Of a DNA stretch of 64,000 nucleotides, positions 41,192 to 52,335 are shown piece by piece. The DNA is from Bolinopsis microptera (lineage: Eukaryota > Ctenophora > Tentaculata > Lobata > Bolinopsidae). The stretch's first letter is position 1, and every line of letters starts with the position of its first letter. Under the pieces are notes generated by a model, which worked only from the letters and a program-made list of their open reading frames with translations, was not told the DNA's origin and did no database searches. Position numbers and translations under genes: made by a program. Location of the stretch: contig NC_087083.1 in assembly GCF_026151205.1 (NCBI RefSeq), forward strand, positions 7,790,460 to 7,854,459. Direction: 5' to 3'.

Positions 41192-41246
41192 AACATATTA
41201 TTATGTAATAAACTTTTTTTAAAATTGTATTGCTATAAGGGGTTTA

Positions 41247-41333
41247 TACTGGGCGGCGCTCAGCCTGTCATTCCGCCTAATCTCTATTCTATATGTTTAT
41301 GAACATAATAGCCTGGGGTCCCCAGCTAGGTAA
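41247..41333. mobile_element. Short repeat element, family A, copy 2
   Basis: Starts TACTGGGCGGCGCTCAGCCT and ends CCCAGCTAGGTAA; a partial duplicate of the right end follows at about 41342-41370. Confidence 0.75.
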
Positions 41334-42010
41334 GATTAGATAGCCTGAGGTCCCGGCCCCAGCTAGGTAATATTAGTTCACATATCAATCGACTACAACT
41401 AAGGTCGGGGTGGTTGGGGTTTCTAAATGATTACGATAATTTTGACACAATACTATTACTATAGTGTTTGTATCGTAATCGTATTTGGATCATGATCTGT
41501 TAAAGCATAGCTCTATTATTTGTAGCGCGATGCACTACTTGGCCGCGCCGCGCATATTCTGTAGATCGGCGAGATGCCGCGAAGGATTGACATCGTGAAT
41601 CAAGGCTTTTATATCATTTTAACATTAACTTTGCATAGTGATGATACGTTTGTCGTTTATTGTGCCTCTTGTGATTATCTATTTCTCCAGTGTTACGTTA
41701 CCCCGACGCTCCTTGTATCACGTGGTGACCCCCTCTTGCCTCTGTCGCTTCACCCCTGTAGAGTTTCTACGATCTGAGATGGGGGGGGGGGGGGGGGGGG
41801 GGTTGATGGCGAGTTATGCTTTGTCAAAGTGGATGCTTTTAAAAATGAAATATAAAATGAATAACGACCCAATCATAAGGTAAAAAGTATAGGCTGTATT
41901 TTAAGGGCTAATCTCAGTCCATCTAAGTCGTAAGTTTGGAGGAATAATACGGCTAATTTTGCGATTCTTTAAAGTCTTGAACCAAAATACCCTGCTGCGC
42001 CGTCAACTGG

Positions 42011-42475
42011 GCCCAGGAAACCTTACCTGAGGACCCCAGGCTATTATGTTCATTAACATAATATAGATTTGGCGGAATGACAGGCTGAGCGCGGCCCAGT
42101 AAAGGAAACCTTACTGGCTGGAGCCTAACTTTGAAAGTAAAAGAGATAGCGTCTTCCGGTTTTTTGCAAAATGTTCGTTTCGCAAAAATAACGTTTCCCC
42201 CCCAGGGGGAAAATTGAAAACAACGTAGATTTTGAATTATCGCGAAAAGTCATATTTTAGGCCTTATAAATTGCGCAGTTTTAACTTTGCGAATTCTTGT
42301 TCTCTGATTGGCTGAATCGTATCACGTGGTACGCGGTATTTCTTGGAATATTGCATTCTTGGAATATTTGAAGCGTGCAAATGCAATGAACTAGCGAGCG
42401 CGCGCGGAGTTCAACATGCTGTGAAAAGGCGATCACCCTGTAGTAATATCGCTAGCCAGTAAGGATTGCTGGGTA
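42011..42475. mobile_element. MITE family B, copy 2, with a family A element inserted in its end
   Basis: The left end GCCCAGGAAACC is broken by an inverse family A unit (42023-42103), after which GGAAACCTTACTGG resumes. The right end is CAGTAAGGATTGCTGGGT. The interior aligns by eye with copy 1 over TTGAATTATCGCGAAAAGTC and the CTCTGATTGGCTGAATCGTA region. Confidence 0.78.
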
Positions 42476-42498
42476 TGAGATAGCCGAAAAGCTGCAAA

Positions 42499-42555
<57 letters not shown>

Positions 42556-43177
42556 AGAGAGACACAGTGAAACCAGCCACCGCGGGGAGGAGCAACCAGG
42601 AGATGTAGTTAGTTAACCAGGCAAAGTAGAGGGCCACATTGGACCCGAAGTAGTGTTCCACGAGATCACAGAACGACCCTTCAAGGGGACCAGCGTGCCA
42701 GGAAGCTGTGCACTCTTCTGAGCTGGAGTGGAGGGGCCAGAACTGTACCATTTCTACCCGCTCTAATGCTAGAATAAGAGGGTCGCTCTTCAGTAGTCCA
42801 CACTTGGGCCTCGGGAAGAAGTCAGGGAGGGTTTTCATTTTGATTCGCTTCAGAACCTCGCTGGTTATGTAAGATAGTTCGGATGGTTTGAAGATTGATT
42901 GGGTGGATGTTTTGTTAGTGTAGGGTGGCTGGTATTGTTTGTGCTTTCCACTCAGATACTCACGTTTGAACCCCTTTAAATCCCGTTTTAGAAACCCCCA
43001 ACCTTCTGCTTCCTTCGTTATCAGCTCTTCTGGGGCTGTGACAACAAATGCTGAATAATTTGCATTTTCTGGATGGTCATGACATGACATGTTCAGTCCG
43101 TTATCTTGGATTCTTCCTTTCACAAAATCCAAAAGGTTTTGATCTTTTGTCTTTAAGATAACAACATAGTCACCCAT
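42452..43177 (-). CDS. Anoctamin (TMEM16) N-terminal exon, ANO8/ANO10-like, truncated
   Basis: An ATG at 43175-43177 opens a frame of about 205 recognisable residues, starting MGDYVVILKTKDQNLLDFVK. It contains the cytosolic N-terminal dimerisation part typical of anoctamins and then the entry to the first membrane helix: VEHYFGSNVALYFAWLTNYI, SWLLLPAVAGF. Anoctamins are membrane ion channels or lipid scramblases; the ANO8/ANO10 group has this YFG...ALYFAWL signature. After VSLY the frame runs into a 56-base C homopolymer (Pro run) and then a MITE, so real coding ends at an unseen donor near 42555-42590. No further anoctamin exon is visible on the minus strand below this point. It may be a real first exon whose other exons are missing from the window, an assembly break at the homopolymer, or a gene fragment. 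Confidence 0.75.
42499..42554. repeat. 56-base G homopolymer
   Basis: Uninterrupted G on the plus strand (C on the coding strand of the anoctamin exon). The true length and even the local join may be unreliable. Other long G runs are at about 41780-41802 and 43293-43322. Confidence 0.9.
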
Positions 43178-44588
43178 TTTGCGTTAAAAGAGTTGCTAAC
43201 ACCTGCGGTATGACGTTAATCAATTTATCAATTAATTAATTACATTAATCAGTTACATATTATTATGGTACACTTACAGATGCGGATTCTGCTGGGGGGG
43301 GGGGGGGGGGGGTGGGGGGGGGTGAGGCACAATTTTTGACACGTGACAGCAGTAAACCAATCACCTTCCGTTATAAAATATACACTGAGCAATATAAAAA
43401 CCCCAGAATTATGGTATTATCTTGTTATGCATCCAGAATATTATATGCCTCACCTCCCCAACAGTATCTAGCCCCATAAAGCTATGATAATGAGGCACCC
43501 TATAAGTTACGGCTGTATCAAAGTGATTAAGTGATACCAGAAAGATTCACACATACGGTGAGATCAACCCTTCGCTTTTCAAAACTAAACTGAGAAAGTA
43601 AAACAACCGTCATAAAACCAAAGGTTTGAAGTAACTATTGGAAGGGCGAATGCCAATAGCTACACATGGAGAATAGCTATGCTAGATTCAAGTTACTAAT
43701 ATAATAATGTGATTATGAGCTATTACTAGCTTACTAGCAATTGGACAGCAAGCTTTGAGAAGTATCAAATAACGAATAGTTTCTAATGATGGTAGAGAGC
43801 ATGTATAATAGAGTGACATGTCGGGAAACAGTACACCCTGACAACTATAGCATTATGTGCAGCTACTTTATGGATACTTAATGTATAAAGTAATGGGTTA
43901 ATGTAGCGAATTAGCTTTTAAATATACAGATATATACACCACACAGAAATACCGAGAATTCTATATTTATTTGTTTGTAATGCCGGTCCCCAACTAAAAG
44001 GCTTAACCCTGGCCACTACCCTGGCCACTACCTGCACATACTTAAGTTAATGTTATGTAGATAGCGAATTAGCTTTTAAATAGATGTTTCTTTGTTTATA
44101 ATACCCGTCCACCATCTCGTATTGGGAAATAATCCAACTCAAGGGTTGGGTGTAAATAGTACTTACTAAATAAAATGTATTGAATACAGAAAATAAGTGC
44201 AGTGCTGATGCCCAATGGTAATCGGAATTTAATTTAGATTAAATCACAGGATTATAATAGGATGATAAAGTTTAAGATGCTGAGTAAGCTTGAAACGTTT
44301 AAGTTAATGATAAACTGGGATGAACTGGTAACCATGGTGATGTGTTAGTGTGCAGGCTCAATCTTCATGCTGTGCAAACAATGTAATGATAATGTATCTT
44401 ATAAGCTTATACATCAACTTTCACGTTTCTAATGAGATCGGAGCGATTGAAACAAAGTTAACAATTAAAATTGTAGTTATTAACTTTAAGACAAGGCAGT
44501 AGTTGGATAAAGAAACAGTAGATAGCTTGCTGACAGGGTATATACTAGCCCCTATTCCGTAGCCACAAGGACCGTATTTAAGTATTTA
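43178..44588. other. Upstream region of the anoctamin exon, no gene seen
   Basis: AT-rich with a G-rich patch at 43293-43322 and a TTTTTGACACGTGACAGCAG TAAACCAATCACC block near 43332-43365. No coding exon supported. Promoter elements cannot be placed with confidence. Confidence 0.45.
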
Positions 44589-44716
44589 TTGCGACAGAAT
44601 CTTGAACATGTTTTAACATGTTTTAAAATTTTAAAATGTGCGGAGAAATATTTTCACCCCTCGACTTTTCACCCCCTACCAGTGCCATCTGTAACAAAGT
44701 ACTTGGGTACTGACTG

Positions 44717-44930
44717 CAGTGGAGATGGGGGGACTGCGTGGAGATGGGGGGACTGCGTGGAGATGGGGGGACTGCGTGGAGACGGGGGGACTGCGTGGAG
44801 ATGGGGGGACTGCGTGGAGATGGGGGACTGCGTGGAGATGGGGGGACTGCGTGGAGATGGGGGGACTGCGTGGAGATGGGGGGACTGCGTGGAGATGGGG
44901 GGACTGCGTGGAGATGGGGGACTGCTGCAG
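44717..44930. repeat. 17-bp minisatellite (GGACTGCGTGGAGATGG)
   Basis: About thirteen copies with G5 or G6 variants. Five overlapping open frames of about 90-120 codons arise from it and are not genes. Confidence 0.95.
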
Positions 44931-45035
44931 TGGGGGACATGACCTTTCCGGCAACAAACAATCAACTTCGGCCATATCGGGCCCGTAATAACTTAATAAA
45001 ACAATAACAGCGGACATGGTCACACTAAGCCCCAT

Positions 45036-46430
45036 GAGCGTGTGGCCATGTCACAGCGTGTGGCTTTGTATTGACCCAGCTTTTTGTTGAGTTCGCCCAT
45101 TACATATCGGGCCCGTAACAAACAAAAAGGCAAAAACAGTGGCATGCTAGCTCACCCTAGTGCTAACCCATGTGATCTCAGTGAATGCCACGTGACTTGT
45201 CAAGATGGTCCGTTCTAATTCATATTGTGACCACACGCGGTGGTCTCACGAACCTTACATTTTGACGAATAACCTGCCCTCGTAGCCTAAGTGTCTGGCT
45301 CTTTATCAATTTACACTATCAATAGTGAGTTATATTAATGCGCTCGTTCAACTTAAAGACTTAATAACTTATGTAAACTTAATTACTTATTACTTAATTA
45401 CTTATAACTTTATTAGCAGTAAAGGAGGTAGCAGTTGCCAGATCACTTAAAGCCACTTAGAAAGCCACTAAAACCCAATAAAACTAGGCTCATGACGTGG
45501 GAATTCTGTGGACTTGACGATGTTATGAGTAGAGTCCCAGGAATTCTGTATACGATCCTCAACATAGCACAGTAAATCGTGCGGCAATGAGGAGATACCA
45601 TGAGATTAGTGCTTAATATTATCGGGGCGTGCTTTTCTCTGCTCTACGCTACTGTACACTTCTCAGCTTTTAATTACTGCGCACTTATTACTTTTTTAGT
45701 AGAAGCTCTTACGGGAATTTTCTGTTCGATACATAGGGACTTCAGATACACCTTTCTAGACGTATTTTTGACTGTAGAATTGATTAAAAGTGGTTTTTAA
45801 ATGATAAGACTAAGTTTCCCGGGTAAAATCGCCAAAAAACATGGTTTTTGAACTATTCAGCAAGTTAATTTTGTTGGCATATCAGCAAAATTTGCATGAA
45901 TATAGCTGAAACACAGCCGCACATGATGGCATTAAAATTAAGCTATTATTCCAGGATTTTCCCGGGTAAAAATCCGAAAAGGTGGTCAAAATGTGCTCCT
46001 TTTTGCTTAACTTTGGAATAATTTTCTGCAGTTATATTAAATCAACTCAAAAATAGTCGTTTCGTGTTTGCCTACATTTTTCCTTTTCGAGAAGTGTACC
46101 CAGTTGATATACTTTATCGAAGTTTAAATATTGTCAATCCGCAAGCGTTTTTGTCACACATTTCCGACGCGAGATTACGTCTGTTTTAACTAATATTTTC
46201 ACACCGAATAGAAAACAATGTGATTTTATTGCTGACAATATATGAATATAAATACTTTATTGGCCTAAGAGTTATAGACTGTCAAAGTTTAAAACGCGCA
46301 TTGGTATAGCATGTGACTAATAAGGTCCTATTTATATTTCTAAACATATTCTTGATCCTTACACGTCATACTCTCGTGGGCCCATACTTGTGCAGGAGTT
46401 GCATTTTGCTCTCAACATCTGTGTTTTGGT
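45036..46430. other. Intergenic region, no firm gene
   Basis: A 66-codon ATG frame at 45600-45800 has a hydrophobic N-terminus but no support. A TTCCCGGGTAAAAT segment occurs twice (about 45815 and 45958), suggesting repeat-derived sequence. Confidence 0.45.
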
Positions 46431-46441
46431 GACCCTCAGGT

Positions 46442-46446
<5 letters not shown>

Positions 46447-46479
<33 letters not shown>

Positions 46480-49201
46480 AGGCTGGGCCTGGTTGGCCCA
46501 CGAGAGGATAGCATATGGATGCTTTGCCTACCTCTGGGGTATGGCAGTCCTGTGGGAGGATGCCAGTGGAATCAAGATGTGTAATCACGGATGATGGTGA
46601 GTGTTGTGGGGTGTGTTATAGATAAACGGTTAAGTGGTGGTTGAGTGTGGAAGAGAGGGGCGAAACAAGACGGCGTTAAAGTAGTCGCTATGTTACACCT
46701 GTCTGGTCCAACTCCTCCGGCACCACTAAGCGTTTAGTGTGGTTTGTAAAGTTGACAATGGTGGAGATGTGTTGGTTGTCGAATATGTCATTGACAGAGA
46801 GGTAGTAGTCCCGGAAATATTGACCTCTTATTTGGGCAATAGCCGGGCACTGTCCGAGAAAGTGTGAGACAGTCTCCTCTCCGTCGCCGCATTTAGGACA
46901 AGCACTTGTGTCTGATTTGTGAATGGTGTGTAGGTGTTTGTTGAGGCCACAATGTCCCGTGATGAGGTGCACTGCAGTTCTGTAATTTTGTCTGTTGTTA
47001 CAGAGAGTAGTGTTGAGATTTTTGATGATGTTGATGTTTTTATGTCCAAGTGTCAGTTTAGTGTGTCTGGGACCATTAGTAATCCATGATTCTTGATTAA
47101 GTTTTGTGACTTTGTCGTTGATCAGGCGTTTGATGTAAGATTGTGGAATTGGGCAATTCAAAGTGGATTCACTGGTTGTGCCATTTTTGGCCAGCTCGTC
47201 TGCTTTTTCATTACCCCACAATCCGATGTGTGCTGCTATCCATCTGATCTCTAAGGTGTTAGTGGATCCGAGTGTGTTGAGGGTGTCGTAGCAGTCTCTA
47301 GTGGTTCTACTCCTCGTTGAAGGTGAGGATATAGCTTGAATAGAGGAGAGACTGTCTGACCATATGATGATATGTGTGTTTGTGTAAGTTGATAGATATT
47401 TACAAGCTTCGATGATGGCAGTGAGTTCTGTTTGATAAACGGTGCAATAATCAGGAAGCTTGAATGATCTTTCATCTAGTGTAGTTTTGTTGTTGTCTGT
47501 GGTGATAATATAACCAGCCCCGCTACCTGAGTCTGTGCGTGACCCGTCTGTGTAGCAGGTGATGGTTTCACTGGGGATGTTGTCGATGGTGTTTTGGAGT
47601 GAGCCTCTATATTCAATGTTGTCAGCTCCAGGAGTGGTGACCGTGAAGCGTCGTTCAAGCATCATGGTTGGTATAGATAGGTCTCTCTCTGCTTTGGGTG
47701 GTATGTTGAGGTCTACCATGAATTGTTTGTTGATAGTGGTGTGAGTTGTGATGGTACCTTTTCTGGGGGCGATAGTTTCGAGGGTTAGGCTTCCATATGC
47801 TTGAAGCCTGGCTGTGCCCTTTGCTGCTTCACCTCTCAGGAAAAGTATGATATCTGGAGTGTTAGTGAGGTGGTTCAGTGCGATGAAGGGAGTACTAGGC
47901 ATGGCACCAGACATCATTCTTAATGCCAATGCCTGAACTCGTTTGAACTTCCTCGCGTTGGTGTCTGTTTGGGTTGCCCTAATCCATATACTACAGCAGT
48001 ATGATAGAATAGGTCTGATGACAGCGGTGTACATCCATTTGCATGTTTTAGGGCTCATACCCCAAGTGGGGCCGACAGCTCTTCTGCATTGCATAAGGGA
48101 TGCCGTAGCTTTTTTGGTGGTATTGGTGATATGTTCATTGAAATTGAGCTTGCTGTCGAGGGTCACTCCTAGGAATTTGGCAGATTTGGATAGTCCTATA
48201 GTGGTGTTACCCACCACCACAGGTCTAAGGGTCCATTTCTTATTCCAGGTAAACATGACTATTTGTGTTTTGAGTGCGCTTATGGATAGATCTTTGGTTT
48301 GGCACCATTTTTCTATTGTGTTGATGGTTTTGCGTGTTCTGTTCCAGATGATGTCTAAATCATTCCCCTCCGCTAGAGAAAGCAGATCATCTGCAAAAGC
48401 TTGCAGATAACCTGGTATGTCTCTTGCGGTGTAGGCCAGGAGATCATCGACTACCAGGTTCCAAAGGAAAGGGGAAAGGATGCCACCTTGGGGGCACCCT
48501 CTCCGGATCCGAACCCTTTTCGACTTATCCTTATGATTTAATGTGATGAATCTGTTAGTTACCATGTTGATAATCCATTGTGCTGTGGCCGGGTCCACTT
48601 TCGTGGTCTTGATAGCGTCAGAAATAGCCTTGAAAGAGACATTATCAAAAGCTCCCTCTATATCTAGAAAGACTCCTAAGACATATCCCTTCTTAGCTAT
48701 CCTGCGCTCGATGGTGTGAGTAACTTTATGAAGGGCTGCTTCGGTTGAACATCCCTTCTTAAAGCCAAATTGTCGTTTGTTGATGTCTTTAGCGATATTA
48801 AGGTCGTGTTGCATATGCCACAGTATCACCTTCTCCTGTAGTTTTAACATCACAGGAGAAAGGGTGATAGTGCGAAATGATTTTGGTTGGTTGTAGTCAG
48901 TTTTTCCAGGCTTTGGAAGAAAGATTCCAAGGGATTCTTTCCACAAAGTTGGAATGTGTTGGGTTTCATGATTTTTTGTCATAATGGTTCTGGTGATGTC
49001 TTTGATGTGTGTCCAAGCTTTCTGTATGATGATAGGTTTGAGGGTGTCGGGTCCAGCAGCTTTTAACGGATCAAAGGATTTAAGAGCCTCCTCGATTCTG
49101 TCTGGGCTGTAGATGGTATTGAGTAAGGTGGTGGTGATTGGTAGAGGTCCAGGTGGAGGCACTGGCGGGTCAGTGACACTATCCTTGAAGTGGGTTTGTG
49201 T
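46447..49201 (-). mobile_element. 5'-truncated non-LTR retrotransposon (LINE) with poly-A and 13-bp target duplication
   Basis: The minus-strand element has a run of about 27-30 A at its 3' end (T run at 46444-46473 on the plus strand). CCTCAGGTCCTTT flanks it at 46434-46446 and 49202-49214. It is truncated at the 5' end: coding for RT and RNase H is intact, but no endonuclease or first ORF is present. Perfect flanks and an unbroken frame suggest a recent insertion. Confidence 0.92.
46688..49201 (-). CDS. LINE reverse transcriptase and RNase H (5' partial)
   Basis: About 830 residues remain; no ATG starts the frame because the 5' end is lost by truncation. Near residues 34-360 are RT motifs: AAGPDTLKP, QFGFKKGCSTEAALHKV, GVFLDIEGAFDNVS, RGCPQGGILSPFLWNLVVDD, QAFADDLLSLAEG and KFLGVTLDSKLNF. 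The catalytic Asp residues of the FLD and FADD motifs are present. An RNase H domain follows (CYTDGSRTDSGSGAGYI, YQTELTAIIEA, IIWSDSLSSIQAI, HIGLWGNEKADELAKNG) with its D-E-D-D set intact. A zinc-finger-like CPKCGDGEETVSHFLGQC is near the end. RT followed by RNase H fits the I/Jockey-like superfamily; the exact clade is not resolved. Confidence 0.9.
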   Translation of the reverse strand, partial: TQTHFKDSVTDPPVPPPGPLPITTTLLNTIYSPDRIEEALKSFDPLKAAGPDTLKPIIIQKAWTHIKDITRTIMTKNHETQHIPTLWKESLGIFLPKPGKTDYNQPKSFRTITLSPVMLKLQEKVILWHMQHDLNIAKDINKRQFGFKKGCSTEAALHKVTHTIERRIAKKGYVLGVFLDIEGAFDNVSFKAISDAIKTTKVDPATAQWIINMVTNRFITLNHKDKSKRVRIRRGCPQGGILSPFLWNLVVDDLLAYTARDIPGYLQAFADDLLSLAEGNDLDIIWNRTRKTINTIEKWCQTKDLSISALKTQIVMFTWNKKWTLRPVVVGNTTIGLSKSAKFLGVTLDSKLNFNEHITNTTKKATASLMQCRRAVGPTWGMSPKTCKWMYTAVIRPILSYCCSIWIRATQTDTNARKFKRVQALALRMMSGAMPSTPFIALNHLTNTPDIILFLRGEAAKGTARLQAYGSLTLETIAPRKGTITTHTTINKQFMVDLNIPPKAERDLSIPTMMLERRFTVTTPGADNIEYRGSLQNTIDNIPSETITCYTDGSRTDSGSGAGYIITTDNNKTTLDERSFKLPDYCTVYQTELTAIIEACKYLSTYTNTHIIIWSDSLSSIQAISSPSTRSRTTRDCYDTLNTLGSTNTLEIRWIAAHIGLWGNEKADELAKNGTTSESTLNCPIPQSYIKRLINDKVTKLNQESWITNGPRHTKLTLGHKNINIIKNLNTTLCNNRQNYRTAVHLITGHCGLNKHLHTIHKSDTSACPKCGDGEETVSHFLGQCPAIAQIRGQYFRDYYLSVNDIFDNQHISTIVNFTNHTKRLVVPEELDQTGVT

Positions 49202-49443
49202 CCTCAGGTCCTTTGATTACATACATTTTGTCCTAGAAAATCTGATTTTATCGGAGTCTTATACTTTTGAGAAAATTTAATGTTGTTCATTCATTGTGTA
49301 AATTTGTATGTAATTGATCGATTTGAAAGATTTCAATAAAAAAATTGTGTCCAATTAATGGTTAGGTCTCCAAACTCAGAAAACACGTTTTTTGCCCGTA
49401 AGAGCCTCTTCTATAATAAAACACGAACAAACTTAACTATAGC

Positions 49444-49486
49444 TGCAGTACTGAAAACAACGACCAGGAGGATGAAAATAACCCAA
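49444..49486 (+). CDS. Possible orphan exon
   Basis: Acceptor-like tatagctgcag followed by ACTGAAAACAACGACCAGG to CCCAAGCA and a gtaagt donor. It would encode TENNDQEDENNPS. It is isolated, with no partner exon identified, so it may be chance. Confidence 0.25.
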
Positions 49487-49850
49487 GCAGTAAGTCAGTG
49501 AGTGCCCACATTCTAGCCATACAAATTTAAACACAATTAGCCATTTTGATTTATTGTTATTAGAAATATTACCACTAAAAAGGATGCGAGTATAAACTTA
49601 TGAAGAGAATGCACATAGCAACGGTAACATAGCAACGGTAACAGAAAGATTAGGGAACTATTCCGTTATTGGTATGTGGGCCTAATGTTTAACATATTAC
49701 TTCCTACCTACCTTATACTTTGATCGAGTTGTACTTCATGATCATATCAATCACTCAACAAGAACAAAATTAGATTTTGGTGTTGACATCAATATGTAAT
49801 ATTGCAATGTAACTCCACTTTCAGAGAGAGTTCATAAATCCCGCTGAAAA

Positions 49851-50282
49851 ATGTTTGGGCACATTCTTCGTAGCGACTGCAACTCACCACCACAACTAGC
49901 TCTAAATTTTGCTGTTGATAGTATGTCAAATATGAGGGGAAGGATTGGTAGACATCAATGTAATATTTTTAAAACTATTTTAGACGATTTGAATAAAAGA
50001 AATACTTATTTGAATAATAGTGACGACTTGACAGACTTAAGGTATTTAGCCTCGAACCGCCAATTGTGGAGAAATTTATTTTGATTTTGTTTAGTTCGAT
50101 AATTTCAGTTTTAAGTTCAATTTTTTGCATAATTTTTGATTTTGATAATTTCAGTTTTAAGTTCCATTTTTTGCATTTATTGTAAGTTTTCAGTTCTGCA
50201 AGTCTTTTAAGTAGACTTATCAGGTCTTTAGGATGTTCTTAGTAACTACTTTGGATTTGTGTAAAGTTTGATAATAATAACA
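49851..50282 (+). mobile_element. LINE C-terminal tail fragment
   Basis: A 77-residue frame (49851-50084) reads MFGHILRSDCNSPPQLALNF, then RGRIGRHQCNIFKTIL, and ends RQLWRNLF before a stop. The GH-(I/V)-L-R ... RGR ... LW pattern is the tail of a non-LTR reverse-transcriptase protein, a different family from the copies at 22 and 38 kb. The 3' UTR holds a direct duplication (AATTTCAGTTTTAAGTTC) and ends GTTTGATAATAATAA. Confidence 0.65.
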
Positions 50283-50361
50283 TCAATATCTTTATTTGAC
50301 TCTCAGGACATCGAGCAAGGGTTCATCAGCGTTACCAAATAAAATATAACCTACTTGCAGC

Positions 50362-51055
50362 CATAGTTGGTTCGTGCGTCAATTTTTCGGGAAAAGTACG
50401 TAAAGTGCGTTTGAATTATTTCGTGCGTTAAAAGTGCGTTTAAGTACGTTTACCGTTGAATTCACCAGCATTTTCTGTAGACTGCAGCAGTGTAGCGAAC
50501 AGATCTTACACGTTCTGGAAAATTCTTTCTTATATCACGTTACAGATTACACTCAGTCCAGAGGCAACGCCCGCAACACTGCACACGCACACTGGCATTC
50601 CAAAAATAGCTACTGTACAGTGTAAGGCTCACCAATGACAGTTTATGTGAAATCTTGGAAATAACACTGTTATAAGGTTGGTCTGAAACAAACTTTTAAA
50701 AATTAGCAAAAAATGAAAAATTGGAAGCAACTTAAGCAAAAAATAGCTCTTAAGTTGAAACTAAGCAAAAATCAAAGTATAAACTTAGTTCAAAAATTTT
50801 GCTTGAATATTTGCTAACTTTGTTACTTAAGTTGGTTTTCGGAACGGATTTTAGAAAAAAAGGGAAAACCAAGCAATATTTACTACTAAGTTTCATTTCG
50901 GAAAGGACCCTCTGATGTTTTGAACTGTGTATTCAAAAATGAAAAAACCGCAAATGGCCCAGCGAAGTAAGGTAAAAGTGCGTTTTACGTTTTTTCGTAC
51001 GTTAAGTGCGTTACGTTTTAAAAGCACGTTAAGTGCGCACGAACCAACTATAATG
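50362..51055. mobile_element. 694-bp non-autonomous element with 8-bp target duplication
   Basis: CTTGCAGC flanks both ends (50354-50361 and 51056-51063). Terminal inverted repeats CATAGTTGGTTCGTGCG and (in reverse complement) CATTATAGTTGGTTCGTGCG. Subterminal AAGTGCGTTTACGTAC-like repeats occur at both ends. An 8-bp duplication suggests hAT or similar. It encodes nothing recognisable. Confidence 0.8.
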
Positions 51056-51063
51056 CTTGCAGC

Positions 51064-52335
51064 TGCTGAAACTGGAAATTTATTCTAGTTCACTGGCAAG
51101 TTGCCAAACGTTTTATCACACACATGAGCAGTGTGACCACTATTTGTTCATTAATCATAATGCTGACAAGCGCGACTGTCGCTTTTATGTCATAACAACG
51201 AGCGTTTCATTTCGAGGAAAATATTTAGGTAAGTTAGAACTCCTGACTAAACGAGTCCCGAAGGCACGAGTTTATAGATTGCTTATGGTACGGCACAAGA
51301 CAACAGTCTTGGGAACATTTTCCGACTAAAATATTGAAATTCCTGTCATGCTGCTACCATCGTGTTACTCTCGTGATTGCCACATGACAGCTTACCTAAC
51401 TGCTATTGGACAGCGTACTTTTGTCACATGACGATTTGATTATCAACACTTATTGAGAATGAGTACTGTATTTCATAAATCACATAGGTACAGTCCTTAA
51501 TAAAATAATTCCTTTGCGATAGATACTCCTCTAATTTCCAACGATTACGGTGATATTTCAAGCTTGACTCAACCCTTGCTGTTCTCTCAAACTATAAGGA
51601 TGTAATTGTGAATCTAATTTTGGTTGAGCATGAAATCCAGCCTTTCTCGCTGGCTAATATAGGTCACGTTATCTATCAAATGACTGTACCTCGTGACTGC
51701 GTCACTCGGTTACCACGTGCTCGACAAACTGGTGCCGTACCATAATTACTCTTAGTGAATTCTATATATTCTAGTTAGCTCTACAAATCGGAACGAAACG
51801 AAACGAAATTAGTTTCGTTTAATTAGTTTTTTAATCAATTCTGGGTCCCCCTTTTATGTTTTTGTGAATTGAAAAAAAGGAGTTCATGCCAAAACAAGAA
51901 TAAATTGTTGAACCTTTTTAAGTTTGAATACTGTTTAAGACCCTTTTAAACATGAAGATTTGGCTATAAATAGAAAATAGCAACGTTAGTTTTATTATAT
52001 AATATCCCACAATCCACGGTTGTTATAGGTAATTCAATACCAGTGTTCTACTTTTGTACAGATGACATTGACTCATGGGAATACGTGCTTGGTTATCGTG
52101 TATATGGAGTAGCGAAGTAGTGAGTACACTGCACTTGACACTCAGACAAAGTTATTCGGTACCTAATTTGTCCGTGTCGCATTTCAAATGTTAAATCGCA
52201 TTTTTATCGATTTATTTATCAGTTTTGCAAGTTGTCTCTGATTAATCTTTAGATTTTAATCTGCAATCAATTTACAGATATAAAATCCCAAATAATGTAT
52301 ACCATACTTTGATGACACTTTCTTTCTTCCCAGCG
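51064..52335. other. Region upstream of the sulfotransferase
   Basis: No supported coding exon. The acceptor-like ttctttcttcccag at 52320-52333 just before the ATG suggests a 5'-UTR intron, whose first exon was not located. Confidence 0.45.

Noticed and set aside
41574..41883. Two overlapping plus-strand open frames
   Set aside because: They end in or cross a G homopolymer and have no motif or splice support.
45600..45800. ATG frame of 66 codons with hydrophobic start
   Set aside because: No splice context, homology or conservation evidence; this length is expected by chance.
47943..48410. Plus-strand open frame of 155 codons
   Set aside because: It lies opposite the LINE reverse-transcriptase frame, which has all catalytic motifs.
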